Positions 20,339 to 29,149 of a stretch of DNA of 64,000 nt are shown piece by piece. The stretch is from Micromonospora pallida (GTDB lineage Bacteria > Actinomycetota > Actinomycetes > Mycobacteriales > Micromonosporaceae), in the NCBI RefSeq assembly GCF_900090325.1, contig NZ_FMHW01000002.1, forward strand, positions 6,573,001-6,637,000, in the 5' to 3' direction. How positions within the stretch are numbered: position 1 is the first letter of the stretch; the number at the start of each line of letters is the position of its first letter. Both the position numbers and the translations under genes were made by a program. The notes under the pieces are model-generated. The model saw only the letters and a list, made by a program, of their open reading frames with translations, was not told the DNA's origin and ran no database searches.

Positions 20339-20506
20339 TCAGGACGCCAGGCTGCTCAGGAAGTCGCCCAGACCGGAGAAGATGGCCATCAGGCCGACCC
20401 CGATGGCCTTGAACATGTCCGCTGCCCCCTGCGGCCGGAACGCCATGAAATAGATCAGGAAGGCGACGCTTCCCCAGATCAGCAGCTTCTTCACGAAAAC
20501 CGGCAT
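20339..20506 (-). CDS. Small membrane protein, 55 residues
   Basis: A short protein with one clear membrane helix (LLIWGSVAFLIYFMAF), a polar break (RPQGAADMF), and an amphipathic C-terminal helix (GLMAIFSGLGDFLSSLA). The ATG at 20506 follows GGGGAGGGA, a strong ribosome binding site. Similar short proteins seem common in actinomycetes, but I know of no assigned function. It converges on the PrsW gene. Confidence 0.65.
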   Translation of the reverse strand: MPVFVKKLLIWGSVAFLIYFMAFRPQGAADMFKAIGVGLMAIFSGLGDFLSSLAS

Positions 20507-20608
20507 CGTCCCTCCCCAGGGCGTGGACGTGCCTGGCTTCCCGCCGTTCCCGGACGCAAACGACACCGACCGGGCCGCGCGGCCCGGTCGGTGGGGAGAA
20601 ACCTCGAA

Positions 20609-20947
20609 CTACAGGTACAGCCCGGTGGAGTCCGGTTCGACGCGCTCGGCGGCGACGGCGTGCACGTCCCGCTCGCGAAGCAGGACGTAGCCCCGGCCGT
20701 GCAGTTCGACCTCGGACCGGTCGTCGGGGTCGAAGAGCACCCGGTCCCCGGAGACGATGGACCGCACGTGGGGACCGACGCCCACCGCCGTGGCCCAGGA
20801 GAGACGCTTGCCCACCGCCGCGGTCGCCGGGATCACGATGCCGGCGGTGGAGCGGCGCTCGCCCTCGTTCCCCTCCAGCCGCACCAGCACGCGGTCGTGC
20901 AGGAGGCGGATCGGCAGCCCGGAGTCGACATTCTGGTCAGCGGTCAC
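20609..20947 (-). CDS. GroES-like co-chaperonin family protein
   Basis: A 112-residue protein with the Cpn10 fold: LLHDRVLVRLEGNEGERRSTAGIVIPATA corresponds to the GroES N-terminal strand plus mobile-loop region, followed by a GDRVLFDPDD turn and VLLRERDVHAV at the end. It is shifted from true GroES in charge and has an extra C-terminal tail (about 12 residues). The GTG at 20947 has TAGCGT 7 nt before it, so it is probably leaderless. It stands alone, 13 kb from the groEL in this window, so a partner is not certain. Confidence 0.8.
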   Translation of the reverse strand: MTADQNVDSGLPIRLLHDRVLVRLEGNEGERRSTAGIVIPATAAVGKRLSWATAVGVGPHVRSIVSGDRVLFDPDDRSEVELHGRGYVLLRERDVHAVAAERVEPDSTGLYL

Positions 20948-21102
20948 GGGGGGAACGCTACCGTGTCGGGGCGCGGGCACCCGCTGGTGGTTACCGCGTG
21001 CGGCGTCGGGGCAAGCTGGGGCGGAAGCGATCCACGTGGCGTCGGTGACGGTTCATGTTCACCGGTTACGGTGGGTCGACAGATGGTCAACAGGAGGTGC
21101 GC

Positions 21103-22422
21103 GTGAGCCGCTGGGAACGGGTACGCGGACGACTCCGCCGCGCGTACGCGTCGGGACGGGACGCGGTACGGGCGGGCCGGGACCGCCACCGCACCCGGCT
21201 CGGTTCCGTCCGGTCGGACGGGTCGGCGCGGGGGGTCGCCTCGCCGGAGGACCCGGGTCCGGCCGCGCCGCAGTCGGCGGTGGTGGTCGGCGCGGAGACT
21301 CCGGCCGCCGTGCACCCCTCCACCACCAGCCGGGACGACGCCGACGTGCCGCACGCGCTGCGGATCGCCGCCGCCTGGTCGTGGCGGCTGCTCGTCGTCG
21401 GCCTCATCGGCTGGGCGCTGCTGAGGTTCGTCGGCCAGGTCCGCATCGTGATCATCCCGTTGGTCGTCGCGTTGCTGCTGTCGGCGCTGCTCGCGCCGGC
21501 CGTGGGCTGGCTGCTGCGGGCCCGGTTCCCCCGGTCGCTGGCGACGGCGGTGGTGCTGGTGGGCGGGCTGGCCGCGGTGGTCGGCACGCTGACCCTGGTG
21601 GTCAACGAGTTCATCAAGGGCGTCCCGGAGTTGAGCGCCAAGTCCTCCCAGGGAGTCCGGCAGATCCAGGACTGGTTGAAGACCGGACCGCTGCATCTGA
21701 GCGACAGCCAGCTCGACCGTGTCATCGACGACGGCCAGCAGTGGGTGAACGACAACACCAACCAGCTCACCAGCGGCGCGCTCTCCACCGCCGCGACCGT
21801 CGCCGAGCTGCTCACCGGCGCCCTGCTGGTGCTCTTCGCGACGTTCTTCTTCCTCCGGGACGGGCGGCAGATCTGGCGGTTCCTGGTCCGGCTGCTGCCG
21901 GTCGCTGCCCGGTGGAAGGTCGACGACGCCGGCCAGGCGTCCTGGGCGACCCTGGTCGCCTACGTCCGCGCCACCGTGCTGGTGGCCTTCATCGACGCGG
22001 TCGGCATCGGCGTCTTCCTCGTCATCTTCGACGTCCCGTTCGCGTTCCCGCTGGCGGCGCTGGTCTTCCTCGGCGCGTTCATCCCGATCGTCGGCGCGAC
22101 CCTCTCCGGCGCGGTCGCGGTGCTGGTGGCGCTGGTCGACAGCGGCCTGGTCACCGCCCTGATCATCCTCGGTGTGGTGATCGGTGTGCAGCAGATCGAG
22201 GGGCACATCCTCCAGCCGCTGATCATGGGCCGGGCGGTGGCCATCCACCCGCTCGCCGTGATCATCGGTATCGCCGCCGGGGTGGTCCTCGCCGGGATCA
22301 CCGGCGCGCTGGTCTCGGTGCCGCTGATCGCGGTGCTGAACACCGCCGTCCGTCGGCTCGCCGCCCGGACCGTGCCGGACACCCCGCCGGACGCTGTAGT
22401 GGTCGCCGCCAAGGCCCCGTAG
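21103..22422 (+). CDS. AI-2E family (PerM/YdiK-type) transporter
   Basis: A 439-residue membrane protein. The first 100 residues are cytosolic, basic then acidic. Helix pairs follow (LLVVGLIGWALLRFVGQ, IVIIPLVVALLLSALLAP), then an extracytosolic helical stretch at about 170-240, then closely packed helices. ALVFLGAFIPIVGATLSG and GVVIGVQQIEGHILQPLIMGR are the characteristic AI-2E_transport motifs. Members have been linked to ion/sodium antiport and autoinducer export; the substrate here is unknown. The GTG at 21103 follows CAGGAGG. Confidence 0.88.
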   Translation: MSRWERVRGRLRRAYASGRDAVRAGRDRHRTRLGSVRSDGSARGVASPEDPGPAAPQSAVVVGAETPAAVHPSTTSRDDADVPHALRIAAAWSWRLLVVGLIGWALLRFVGQVRIVIIPLVVALLLSALLAPAVGWLLRARFPRSLATAVVLVGGLAAVVGTLTLVVNEFIKGVPELSAKSSQGVRQIQDWLKTGPLHLSDSQLDRVIDDGQQWVNDNTNQLTSGALSTAATVAELLTGALLVLFATFFFLRDGRQIWRFLVRLLPVAARWKVDDAGQASWATLVAYVRATVLVAFIDAVGIGVFLVIFDVPFAFPLAALVFLGAFIPIVGATLSGAVAVLVALVDSGLVTALIILGVVIGVQQIEGHILQPLIMGRAVAIHPLAVIIGIAAGVVLAGITGALVSVPLIAVLNTAVRRLAARTVPDTPPDAVVVAAKAP

Positions 22423-22435
22423 CTTCGGCGCGCGC

Positions 22436-24565
22436 TCAGGAGCGGCCGAGGCGTTCCAGGGCGCCTCGGGCCACCTCCGGGCGGGTGGTGTACCAGAAAG
22501 GTGGCAGTGAGCGGCGCAGGAACGACCCGTACCCACGGGCGGTCTCCAGCCGGGAGTCCAGCACCGCGACCACGCCCTTGTCGCCCGTCGAGCGGATCAG
22601 CCGGCCGACGCCCTGGGCCAGCCGGATCGCGGCGATCGGCACGCTGACCGCCGCGAAACCGGACCCGCCGCTGGCGTCCACCGCCGCCGCCCGAGCCGCC
22701 GCGAGGGGTTCGTCCGGACGCGGGAACGGCAACCGGTCGATCACCACGAGCTGGCAGGAGTCGCCCGGCACGTCCACGCCCTGCCAGAGCGACATCACTC
22801 CGAACAGGCAGCTCGACCGCTCCTGTTTGAACCGGCGGACCAGCAGCGGAAGGGACTCCTCGCCCTGGAGCAGGATCGGCAGGTCGGTGCGAGCCCGGAG
22901 CAGCTCCGCCGCCTGCTGCGCGGCCCGCCGGGACGAGAAGAGCCCGAGAGTACGGCCACCCAGCGCGCCGACCAGCTCGAGCAGTTCCTCGCCGGCCGCC
23001 TCGGGCAGCCCGGAGACGCTGGGCCGGGGCAGGTGCGCCGCCACGTAGAGGATGCCCTGCCGGGCGTAGTCGAAGGGGGAACCCACGTCGAGCGACCGCC
23101 AACCCGGCCCCTCGGTCGCCGGCTCCGCGGCCCCGGCCGGCGGGGCGTTAACAGCAGCCCGGTCGGTGCGCTGACTGGCCGTGGCCAGGGCCTGCGCGGC
23201 GGGGGAGGGCGGGGTGGCCGCTGGGGCCTCCAACCCGAGGGCACGGGCCACCGTGTCGAACCGGCCGCCCAGGGTCAGGGTGGCCGAGGTGGCGACGACG
23301 GTGCGCTCGTCGTACAGATGGGTGGCGAGGGTGCCGGCGACGGAGAGCGGCGCGACCACCAGGGCCCGCCGCCCACTGGTGTCCGACTTCTCCACCCAGG
23401 CCACGTCGTGGTCGGCCTCCTCCAGCAGCCGCTGGGCGGTGGTGGAGAGTTCGTCCAGCACCGCCTTGGCCTGCTGCTTGCGGACCGGGTCCGGGTCGTC
23501 GGCCTTGACCTCGCCGATCGCGTCGAGGGCCGCCCGGGTCGCCGCGTCCAGCAGGGTGCACGCCTCGCGCAGCGGCCCCGGCAGGCCGTTGGTGATCCGT
23601 CCGGCGGGTGCCTCGGTCAGCGCGACGGCCAGCGCGTCCCCGGCCTCGCCGAGCGCCTCGGCGGCCTCCGGCTTGAGCAGCGGCCGGGCCCGCTTGGCGG
23701 ACCGGTCGATCAGCTCGGGCACCAACTCGGCCTGGGACGCCGAGGAGACCCGGTCGGCCAGCTCGTGGGCCTCGTCGACGATCAGCAGCTTGTGCGGCGG
23801 CACGATCTGCCGGCCGGCCAGCATGTCCACCGCGAGCAGGCTGTGGTTGGTGACCACGATGTCCGCCTCCCGCGCCCGGGCCCGGGACGCCTCGGCGAAG
23901 CACTCCGCCCCGAACGAGCAGCGGGACGCCCCGACGCATTCCCGGGCCGGCATCGACACCAGCCGCCACGCCTGGTCGTCCACGCCCGGGTCGAGTTCGT
24001 CGCGGTCCCCGGTGTCGGTCTCCATTGCCCAGTCCCGCAGCCGCTGGACCTGCTTGCCGAGCCGCCCCGCCTCACCGAGCCACCGGGTGCCCCCGCCGGA
24101 GTTCGCCGGTGCGGCGTCGAAGAGGGTGTCGACCGGCTCGTCCTCGGTGGAGCTGTCCAGCCGGGCCAGACAGAGATAGTGGTGTCGTCCCTTGAGGACG
24201 GCGAAGGTCGGTTGGCGGCCGAGCAACGGCTCGACCGACTCGGCGAGCCGGGGCAGGTCGTGCTCGACGAGCTGGGCCTGGAGGGCGAGGGTGGCGGTGG
24301 AGACCACCACCGGCCCGTCCACGGTCAGCGCCGGGGCGAGGTAGCCCAGGGACTTGCCGGTGCCGGTGCCGGCCTGCACCAGCAGGTGCTCACGGGCGGT
24401 GACGCACTCCTCGATCGCGGTGACCATCTGCTGCTGACCCGGCCGGGCCGACCCGCCGGGCACCGCCCCCACGGCCGCTTCGAGCAGCTCCGCGCCGCTC
24501 GGCCGGGCTCCTCGGCGTCGGGTGCGGGAACTGGCGGAACCGGTGGCGGCGCGCGGCGGAGTCAC
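22436..24565 (-). CDS. DinG/XPD-type ATP-dependent DNA helicase
   Basis: A 709-residue superfamily 2 helicase. Walker A is QAGTGTGKSLGYLAP, the DEAH box is LIVDEAHELADR, and motif VI is IRLAQGVGRLIRS. Between them lie Cys residues at ECVGASRCSFGAECF plus one in HHYLCLARL, which fit the iron-sulfur cluster of the XPD/DinG group. It probably unwinds DNA 5' to 3' in repair or R-loop removal. The GTG at 24565 has TACGGT 6 nt before it; an upstream in-frame TTG is less likely. It converges on the AI-2E gene with a 13-bp gap. Confidence 0.9.
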   Translation of the reverse strand: MTPPRAATGSASSRTRRRGARPSGAELLEAAVGAVPGGSARPGQQQMVTAIEECVTAREHLLVQAGTGTGKSLGYLAPALTVDGPVVVSTATLALQAQLVEHDLPRLAESVEPLLGRQPTFAVLKGRHHYLCLARLDSSTEDEPVDTLFDAAPANSGGGTRWLGEAGRLGKQVQRLRDWAMETDTGDRDELDPGVDDQAWRLVSMPARECVGASRCSFGAECFAEASRARAREADIVVTNHSLLAVDMLAGRQIVPPHKLLIVDEAHELADRVSSASQAELVPELIDRSAKRARPLLKPEAAEALGEAGDALAVALTEAPAGRITNGLPGPLREACTLLDAATRAALDAIGEVKADDPDPVRKQQAKAVLDELSTTAQRLLEEADHDVAWVEKSDTSGRRALVVAPLSVAGTLATHLYDERTVVATSATLTLGGRFDTVARALGLEAPAATPPSPAAQALATASQRTDRAAVNAPPAGAAEPATEGPGWRSLDVGSPFDYARQGILYVAAHLPRPSVSGLPEAAGEELLELVGALGGRTLGLFSSRRAAQQAAELLRARTDLPILLQGEESLPLLVRRFKQERSSCLFGVMSLWQGVDVPGDSCQLVVIDRLPFPRPDEPLAAARAAAVDASGGSGFAAVSVPIAAIRLAQGVGRLIRSTGDKGVVAVLDSRLETARGYGSFLRRSLPPFWYTTRPEVARGALERLGRS

Positions 24566-24702
24566 CGTGCGACCGTACCGGTCGACGGCGACAGCGTCCG
24601 CGCCGATCAGTCCGTGGCGGAGGTCACCGTCCGGAATCAATCAGTGTCAGGCGGTTCTTTCCCGGAAGCGCCGGTTGGGGGGTTAGGGATAGGCTGCGGG
24701 TC

Positions 24703-25209
24703 ATGCCGAGCGACGTGGTGCGTGTGATCTACCAGAAGTACGACGGCAGCGCCCACCGCGACTACCCGGCCCGGCGGCTCGCCGAGGACGACCTGGGCGT
24801 CTGGCTCGGCGTCACCGCTGGCACCTCATCGATCTACCACGGTCGACCTTCGGTGGAGCAGATTCCCTTCGTCCTGCTGGTGCCACACCACGCCTGGTGG
24901 ACGGGGATGTTCAACCCGCCGCCGCGGACCAGCGAGGTCTACTGCGACATCGCCAGTCCGGCCCGATGGGAGGGCGACGACACGGTCCACCTGGTCGACC
25001 TCGACCTGGACGTGGTGCGGCGGCGGGCCACCGGCCGGGTCGAGCTGCGCGACGAGGACGAGTTCGCCGAGCACCGGGTCCGGTACGGCTACCCGCCGGA
25101 CGTGGTCGCCGAGGCGGAGGTCGCCGCGCGCTGGCTGCTCGGGGCGCTGGGCGACGGCACCGAGCCGTTCGCCACCTCGTACCGGAAGTGGCTGGCCCTG
25201 GTGGTCTGA
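24703..25209 (+). CDS. DUF402-family protein (nucleotide/phosphate-handling)
   Basis: A 168-residue protein of the DUF402 (FomD/Ntdp-like) family. The features are HHAWWTGMFNPPP, EVYCDIASPARWEGD and VHLVDLDLDVVR followed by RVELRDEDEFAEH; the D-x-D-x-D and downstream acidic residues are the divalent-metal site in known members, which hydrolyse nucleoside di/triphosphates or cytidylyl phosphonates. TAGGCT lies 7 nt before the ATG at 24703, so it is likely leaderless. It diverges from the helicase gene. Confidence 0.82.
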   Translation: MPSDVVRVIYQKYDGSAHRDYPARRLAEDDLGVWLGVTAGTSSIYHGRPSVEQIPFVLLVPHHAWWTGMFNPPPRTSEVYCDIASPARWEGDDTVHLVDLDLDVVRRRATGRVELRDEDEFAEHRVRYGYPPDVVAEAEVAARWLLGALGDGTEPFATSYRKWLALVV

Positions 25210-25275
25210 GCCCGCCCCGCCCTTCGGCCGTGGTGGTTTGAGCCCGCCCCTCGGCCGTGGTGGTCTGAGCCGCCG
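25199..25275. repeat. Imperfect tandem repeat at gene end
   Basis: Three units of about 27-32 nt starting TGGTGGTYTGAGCC. The first unit contains the last codons and stop of the DUF402 gene, so the 3' end seems to have been duplicated twice. The units differ by small indels in CCCGCCCC. Confidence 0.7.
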
Positions 25276-25294
25276 TCGGGCTGACGGATCGGCC

Positions 25295-26215
25295 TCACAG
25301 CGGGGGCAGCCGGGTCAGCTTCTCCGGGTTGAGCAGGTTGAACAGGCCGGTGATCCGGCCGTCGTGCACGGCGAACGACACCACCATGCGGATCGTCCGG
25401 CCGTCCCGGTGGAGGGCCTCGCCGTACACGCCCACGGTGCCGTCGACCAGGGCCCAGCGCAACCGTGTCCGGCCCCGGTAGCGGCCGTCCGGGCCGTAGA
25501 CGCCGAGCAGGAAGCGGGCCACCGCCGCCGCGCCGACGATCGGCCGCCGGGTCGCCGGGACGTAGCCGCCGCCGTCGCCGATCAGCACCACGTCGGGGGC
25601 GAGCACCCGGAGCAGTTCGGCCAGCTCGCCGGTTTCGACGGCGGCCTGGAACGCCTCGACCACCCGCCGCTGCTCGGCCCGGTCGGCGTGGTGCCGGGGT
25701 ACGCCGTCCGCGTCGACCGCCCGCCGCGCCCGCGAGGCGAGCTGCCGGGCGGCGGCCGGGGTGGTCCGGAGCACGTCCGCGACCGTGTCGAACGGGACGG
25801 CGAAGACGTCGTGCAGCACCAGCGCCACCCGCTGTTCCGGGGTGAGCCGTTCCAGGAGCACCAGCAGCGCGGTGCCGACCTGTTCGGCGCGGGCGACCCG
25901 CTCGGCCGGGTCGGGCGCGAACCCGTCCGGCAGCGGGGTGACCACCGGTTCGGGCAGCCACGGCCCCGGGTAGCTCTCCCGCCGGTGGCGGGCGGAGCGG
26001 AGCACGTCCAGGCAGATCCGTGCGCAGACCGTGGTCAGCCAGGCGGGCAGCTCGCGTACCTGAGCCCGGGCGGTCGGGTCGGCGAGCGCGTCGGCGCAGC
26101 GTAGCCAGGTTTCCTGGACGGCGTCCTCGGCCTCGGCGCGGCTGCCGAGCATCCGGTGCGCCAGCGCCGTCAGGTGCGCCCGTTCCGCCTCGAACTCGGT
26201 CGCCAGGTCGCCCAC
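25295..26215 (-). CDS. ECF RNA polymerase sigma factor, SigJ/ECF41 type
   Basis: A 306-residue sigma factor. Region 2 is at about 8-75 (LAHRMLGSRAEAEDAVQETWLR), region 4 at about 110-165 (LTPEQRVALVLHDVFAVPF, then AARQLASRARRAV), and a SnoaL-like domain follows at 185-300. The C-terminal LLNPEKL matches the N-P-D-K-L element that ECF41 factors use for self-regulation in place of an anti-sigma factor. The usual partner of ECF41, a carboxymuconolactone decarboxylase-like gene, is not next to it. The GTG at 26215 follows GAGGAGG. Confidence 0.9.
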   Translation of the reverse strand: MGDLATEFEAERAHLTALAHRMLGSRAEAEDAVQETWLRCADALADPTARAQVRELPAWLTTVCARICLDVLRSARHRRESYPGPWLPEPVVTPLPDGFAPDPAERVARAEQVGTALLVLLERLTPEQRVALVLHDVFAVPFDTVADVLRTTPAAARQLASRARRAVDADGVPRHHADRAEQRRVVEAFQAAVETGELAELLRVLAPDVVLIGDGGGYVPATRRPIVGAAAVARFLLGVYGPDGRYRGRTRLRWALVDGTVGVYGEALHRDGRTIRMVVSFAVHDGRITGLFNLLNPEKLTRLPPL

Positions 26216-26360
26216 GCCGCCTCCTCGTGCCGGTCGATCCCCACCCTGCCCTACCGGGTTCGACGCGGACGGCCGGGGGGTGGTGCGCGGTCCGGGCCGC
26301 GCTGGGCCCGTAGGCGGCGCTCGACGGGCGGGCGGCGATGGGTTGGGTGATGATCGCAGG

Positions 26361-27305
26361 ATGAGCCCACCCGAAGTGTCCGACATCGTCCCTCCGGCGG
26401 GCGGCGGGATCCGGCACTGGCTGCGGGTGGCGCCGGCCGCCACCCCGGTCGACCTCGCCGCGATCAACCCCCGGGCGACCCCCGGCCTGCCCGACCCGAC
26501 GGTGACCGGCCCGGACCGCAAGTCGTGGAGCCGTGAGCAGGTACGCCTGGTCGGCGCGGAGTTGGCCCGCCAGCAGGAGATGCTCTTCGCCTCGGTCAAG
26601 GTCGACCCAGCCGACGGCCGTCGGGTGCTGCTGGTGCTCCAGGCGATGGACTGCGGCGGCAAGGACGGCACGGTGAAGCGGGTGGCCGGGGCGATGAACC
26701 CGCTCGGGTTACGGATCACCTCCTTCGGGCCACCGACCGACGAGGAGTTGCGGCACCACTTCCTGTGGCGGATCCGCCGGGCCGTGCCGTCCGCCGGGCG
26801 CGTCGGGATCTTCAACCGCTCGCACTACGAGGACGTGCTGATCGGCCGGGTCGAGGCGCTGGCTCCGGAGGAGATCCTGCGGGAGCGCTACGACGAGATC
26901 AACGCCTTCGAGCAGGAGCTGGCCGCCGAGGGGGTGACCCTGGTGAAGGTGATGCTGCACATCTCCAAGGACGAGCAGCGGGAGCGGCTGCTGGAGCGAC
27001 TGACCGACCCGCGCAAGCACTGGAAGTACGACCCCGCCGACGTGGCCGCCCGCGCCCGGTGGGACGACTACCAGGCCGCGTACGCCGAGGCGCTGTCCCG
27101 CTGCGCGACGGAGGCCGCGCCCTGGTACGTGGTTCCGGCGGACCGGAAGTGGTACCGGGACTGGGCGGTGGCGCACCTGTTGCGTGAGACGTTCGCCACC
27201 CTCCACCTGGGGTATCCGCCGGCCGCCGTCGATCTCGGTCGGGAACGGCGGCGACTGATGTCCGGACGGGCGGATCGAGGTGAACGGCGGGTGAACGATG
27301 CATGA
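26361..27305 (+). CDS. Polyphosphate kinase 2 family protein
   Basis: A 314-residue PPK2-type phosphotransferase, which uses polyphosphate to phosphorylate nucleoside mono- or diphosphates. Walker A is QAMDCGGKDGTVKRV, where Cys replaces the Ala of the common M-D-A-A-G-K-D-G. Walker B is FNRSHYEDV, and the lid has LTDPRKHWKYDP. The C-terminus WYVVPADRKWYRDW is typical. The start at 26361 has GATGAT 6 nt upstream. The gene precedes the DUF47-Pit operon, and a PHO-box-like repeat overlaps its 3' end. Confidence 0.9.
   Translation: MSPPEVSDIVPPAGGGIRHWLRVAPAATPVDLAAINPRATPGLPDPTVTGPDRKSWSREQVRLVGAELARQQEMLFASVKVDPADGRRVLLVLQAMDCGGKDGTVKRVAGAMNPLGLRITSFGPPTDEELRHHFLWRIRRAVPSAGRVGIFNRSHYEDVLIGRVEALAPEEILRERYDEINAFEQELAAEGVTLVKVMLHISKDEQRERLLERLTDPRKHWKYDPADVAARARWDDYQAAYAEALSRCATEAAPWYVVPADRKWYRDWAVAHLLRETFATLHLGYPPAAVDLGRERRRLMSGRADRGERRVNDA
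27279..27300 (-). promoter_or_regulatory. PHO-box-like direct repeat upstream of Pit operon
   Basis: Two exact GGTGAAC units with 11-nt period (27279, 27290), followed in phase by a degraded unit CATGAAT at 27301. On the minus strand these read GTTCACC, the PhoP half-site of actinomycetes. It overlaps the end of the PPK2 gene and lies 127 bp upstream of the DUF47 start. Confidence 0.5.
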
Positions 27306-27426
27306 ATGACGTCCGACCAGGGGTAGGCCGGCATTTTCCAGTCCCTGTTCCTTCCCTAGCATGCGCTGGGCAGTGCCTCTCCCGGAGCGCCCGCCACCCT
27401 TCCATCGACACGACGAGGTCCGTGCT

Positions 27427-28053
27427 GTGAAGTTTTCCTTCCGCCCCTCCGAGGGTGCTTTCTACGAGCTCTTCACCAGGGCCGCGCAGAACCTGGTGCG
27501 GGGTACGGAGCTGCTCAACGAGCTGGCCCTGCCGGGCGTCGACGTCCAGTCGGTCAGCGAGCGACTGACCGAGGTCGAGCACGACAGCGACCAGATCACC
27601 CACGAGCTGTACAAGAAGATCAACTCCACCTTCGTCACCCCCTTCGACCGGGAGGACATCTACCGCCTCGGGTCGCTGCTGGACGACGTGATGGACCACC
27701 TGGAGGCGGTCGGCAACCTGCTCTACCTCTACGGCCTCACCAAGCTGCCGTCGCTGCCGCGTGAGATGCACGAGCTGGTCAACGTCCTCGACCAGCAGGC
27801 CCGGCTGACCGCCGAGGCGATGCCGCGACTGAAGGCGATGAAGGACCTCGAGGACTACTGGATCGAGTGCAACCGGCTGGAGAACGACGGCGACCAGGCG
27901 TACCGGATGCTCCTGGTCCGCCTCTTCTCCGGCGAGTACGACGCGCTGACCGTGCTGAAGATGAAGGAGGTCGCCGACGAGCTGGAGGCCGCCTGCGACG
28001 CCTTTGAGCACGTGGCCAACACCGTCGAGACCATCGCGGTCAAGGAGTCCTGA
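27427..28053 (+). CDS. DUF47 (PhoU-like) Pit accessory protein
   Basis: A 208-residue all-helical protein related to PhoU, beginning FSFRPSEGAFYELFTRAAQNL. The middle has EVEHDSDQITHELYKKIN and DREDIYRLGSLLDDVMDHLE, both DUF47 signatures with E/D-x-x-x-D metal-binding patterns, and the end has ELEAACDAFEHVANTVETIAVKES. DUF47 proteins are nearly always partnered with Pit transporters and are thought to regulate them. The GTG at 27427 follows GAGG. The next gene starts 5 bp after its stop, so they form an operon. Confidence 0.92.
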   Translation: MKFSFRPSEGAFYELFTRAAQNLVRGTELLNELALPGVDVQSVSERLTEVEHDSDQITHELYKKINSTFVTPFDREDIYRLGSLLDDVMDHLEAVGNLLYLYGLTKLPSLPREMHELVNVLDQQARLTAEAMPRLKAMKDLEDYWIECNRLENDGDQAYRMLLVRLFSGEYDALTVLKMKEVADELEAACDAFEHVANTVETIAVKES

Positions 28054-28058
28054 GCCCC

Positions 28059-29069
28059 GTGGATTTCAGCCCCGAACTCGTCGCCGTGCTGGCGGTGATC
28101 CTGGTGGCCCTGGCGTTCGACTACACCAACGGCTTCCACGACGCCGCCAACGCGATCGCGACCAGCATCTCCACCCGGGCACTGACCCCCCGGGTCGCGC
28201 TGGCCATGGCCGCGGTGGGCAACTTCATCGGCGCGCACTTCGGCGCCGAGGTCGCCAAGACCGTCGGCAGCGGCCTGGTCAAACTTCCCACCGGTACGGC
28301 CAGCCTCGGCATCGTCTTCGCCGGGGTGATCGGCGCGATCACCTGGAACCTGATCACCTGGTACTTCGGGCTCCCGTCGTCCTCCTCGCACGCGCTCATC
28401 GGCGGCCTGGTCGGCTCGACCCTGGCCGCCTCCGGCACGGTGCTCTGGAAGGGCATCGGCGAGGACGTGGTGATCCCGATGGTGCTCTCCCCGATGGTCG
28501 GCTTCCTGCTCGGCTACATCGTGATGATCGCCGTGCAGTGGATCTTCCGGAAGGGGCACCCGGGCAAGCTCAACCGGGGCTTCCGCTGGGCGCAGACCGC
28601 CTCCGCCGCCGCCATGTCGGTCGGCCACGGCATGCAGGACGCCGCCAAGACCATCGGCATCGTGGTGCTCGCCCTCTACGTCGGCGGCTTCCAGGACGAT
28701 CCCGGCTTCATCCCGGAGTGGGCGTTCTGGACCTCGGCGGCGGTGCTCGCCGCCGGCACGTACGCCGGTGGCTGGCGGATCATCCGTACCCTCGGTCGCC
28801 GGATCATCGACCTGAAGCCGCCGGAGGGCTTCGCCGCCGAGACCGTTGCCAGCGGCGTGCTCTACTTCAACGCCCTGGTGCTCGGCGCCCCGATCTCCAC
28901 CACCCACACCATCACCAGCGCGATCATGGGGGTCGGCGCGACCAAGCGCCTCTCCGCCGTCCGCTGGGGCGTGGCCGGCAACATCGTCGGCGCGTGGATC
29001 CTCACCTTCCCGGCCGCCGGCAGCATCGGCGCGATCATGTACTTCCTGGCCCGCCCGTTCTTCAGCTAG
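28059..29069 (+). CDS. pit: Low-affinity inorganic phosphate transporter, Pit family
   Basis: A 336-residue membrane protein with two inverted PHO4 halves. The first has FDYTNGFHDAANAIATSIS and the second ALVLGAPISTTHTITSAIMGVG; GLPSSSSHALIGGL is also seen. It imports metal-phosphate by proton symport. The GTG at 28059 follows AAGGAG inside the end of the DUF47 gene. The gene order DUF47-Pit near PstSCAB and MshD is like that around pitH1 of Streptomyces coelicolor. Confidence 0.95.
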   Translation: MDFSPELVAVLAVILVALAFDYTNGFHDAANAIATSISTRALTPRVALAMAAVGNFIGAHFGAEVAKTVGSGLVKLPTGTASLGIVFAGVIGAITWNLITWYFGLPSSSSHALIGGLVGSTLAASGTVLWKGIGEDVVIPMVLSPMVGFLLGYIVMIAVQWIFRKGHPGKLNRGFRWAQTASAAAMSVGHGMQDAAKTIGIVVLALYVGGFQDDPGFIPEWAFWTSAAVLAAGTYAGGWRIIRTLGRRIIDLKPPEGFAAETVASGVLYFNALVLGAPISTTHTITSAIMGVGATKRLSAVRWGVAGNIVGAWILTFPAAGSIGAIMYFLARPFFS

Positions 29070-29082
29070 CCGCGGGGTTTTG

Positions 29083-29140
29083 GTGGTTGCAGGGGACCCT
29101 TCCTACCGTATTTTGATGAGGAGGGGGCCCCTGCAACCAC
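29083..29140. repeat. Family A hairpin repeat, copy 4
   Basis: Arms GTGGTTGCAGGGGACCC and its near complement around the loop ACCGTATTTTGATGA. It fills the gap between the convergent pit and oxidoreductase genes, with both stops within 14 nt. Confidence 0.87.
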
Positions 29141-29149
29141 CCCAAACGG

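Noticed and set aside
21052..21075. GTTCACC upstream of the AI-2E gene as a PHO box
   Set aside because: No second unit at the 11-nt phase on either side.
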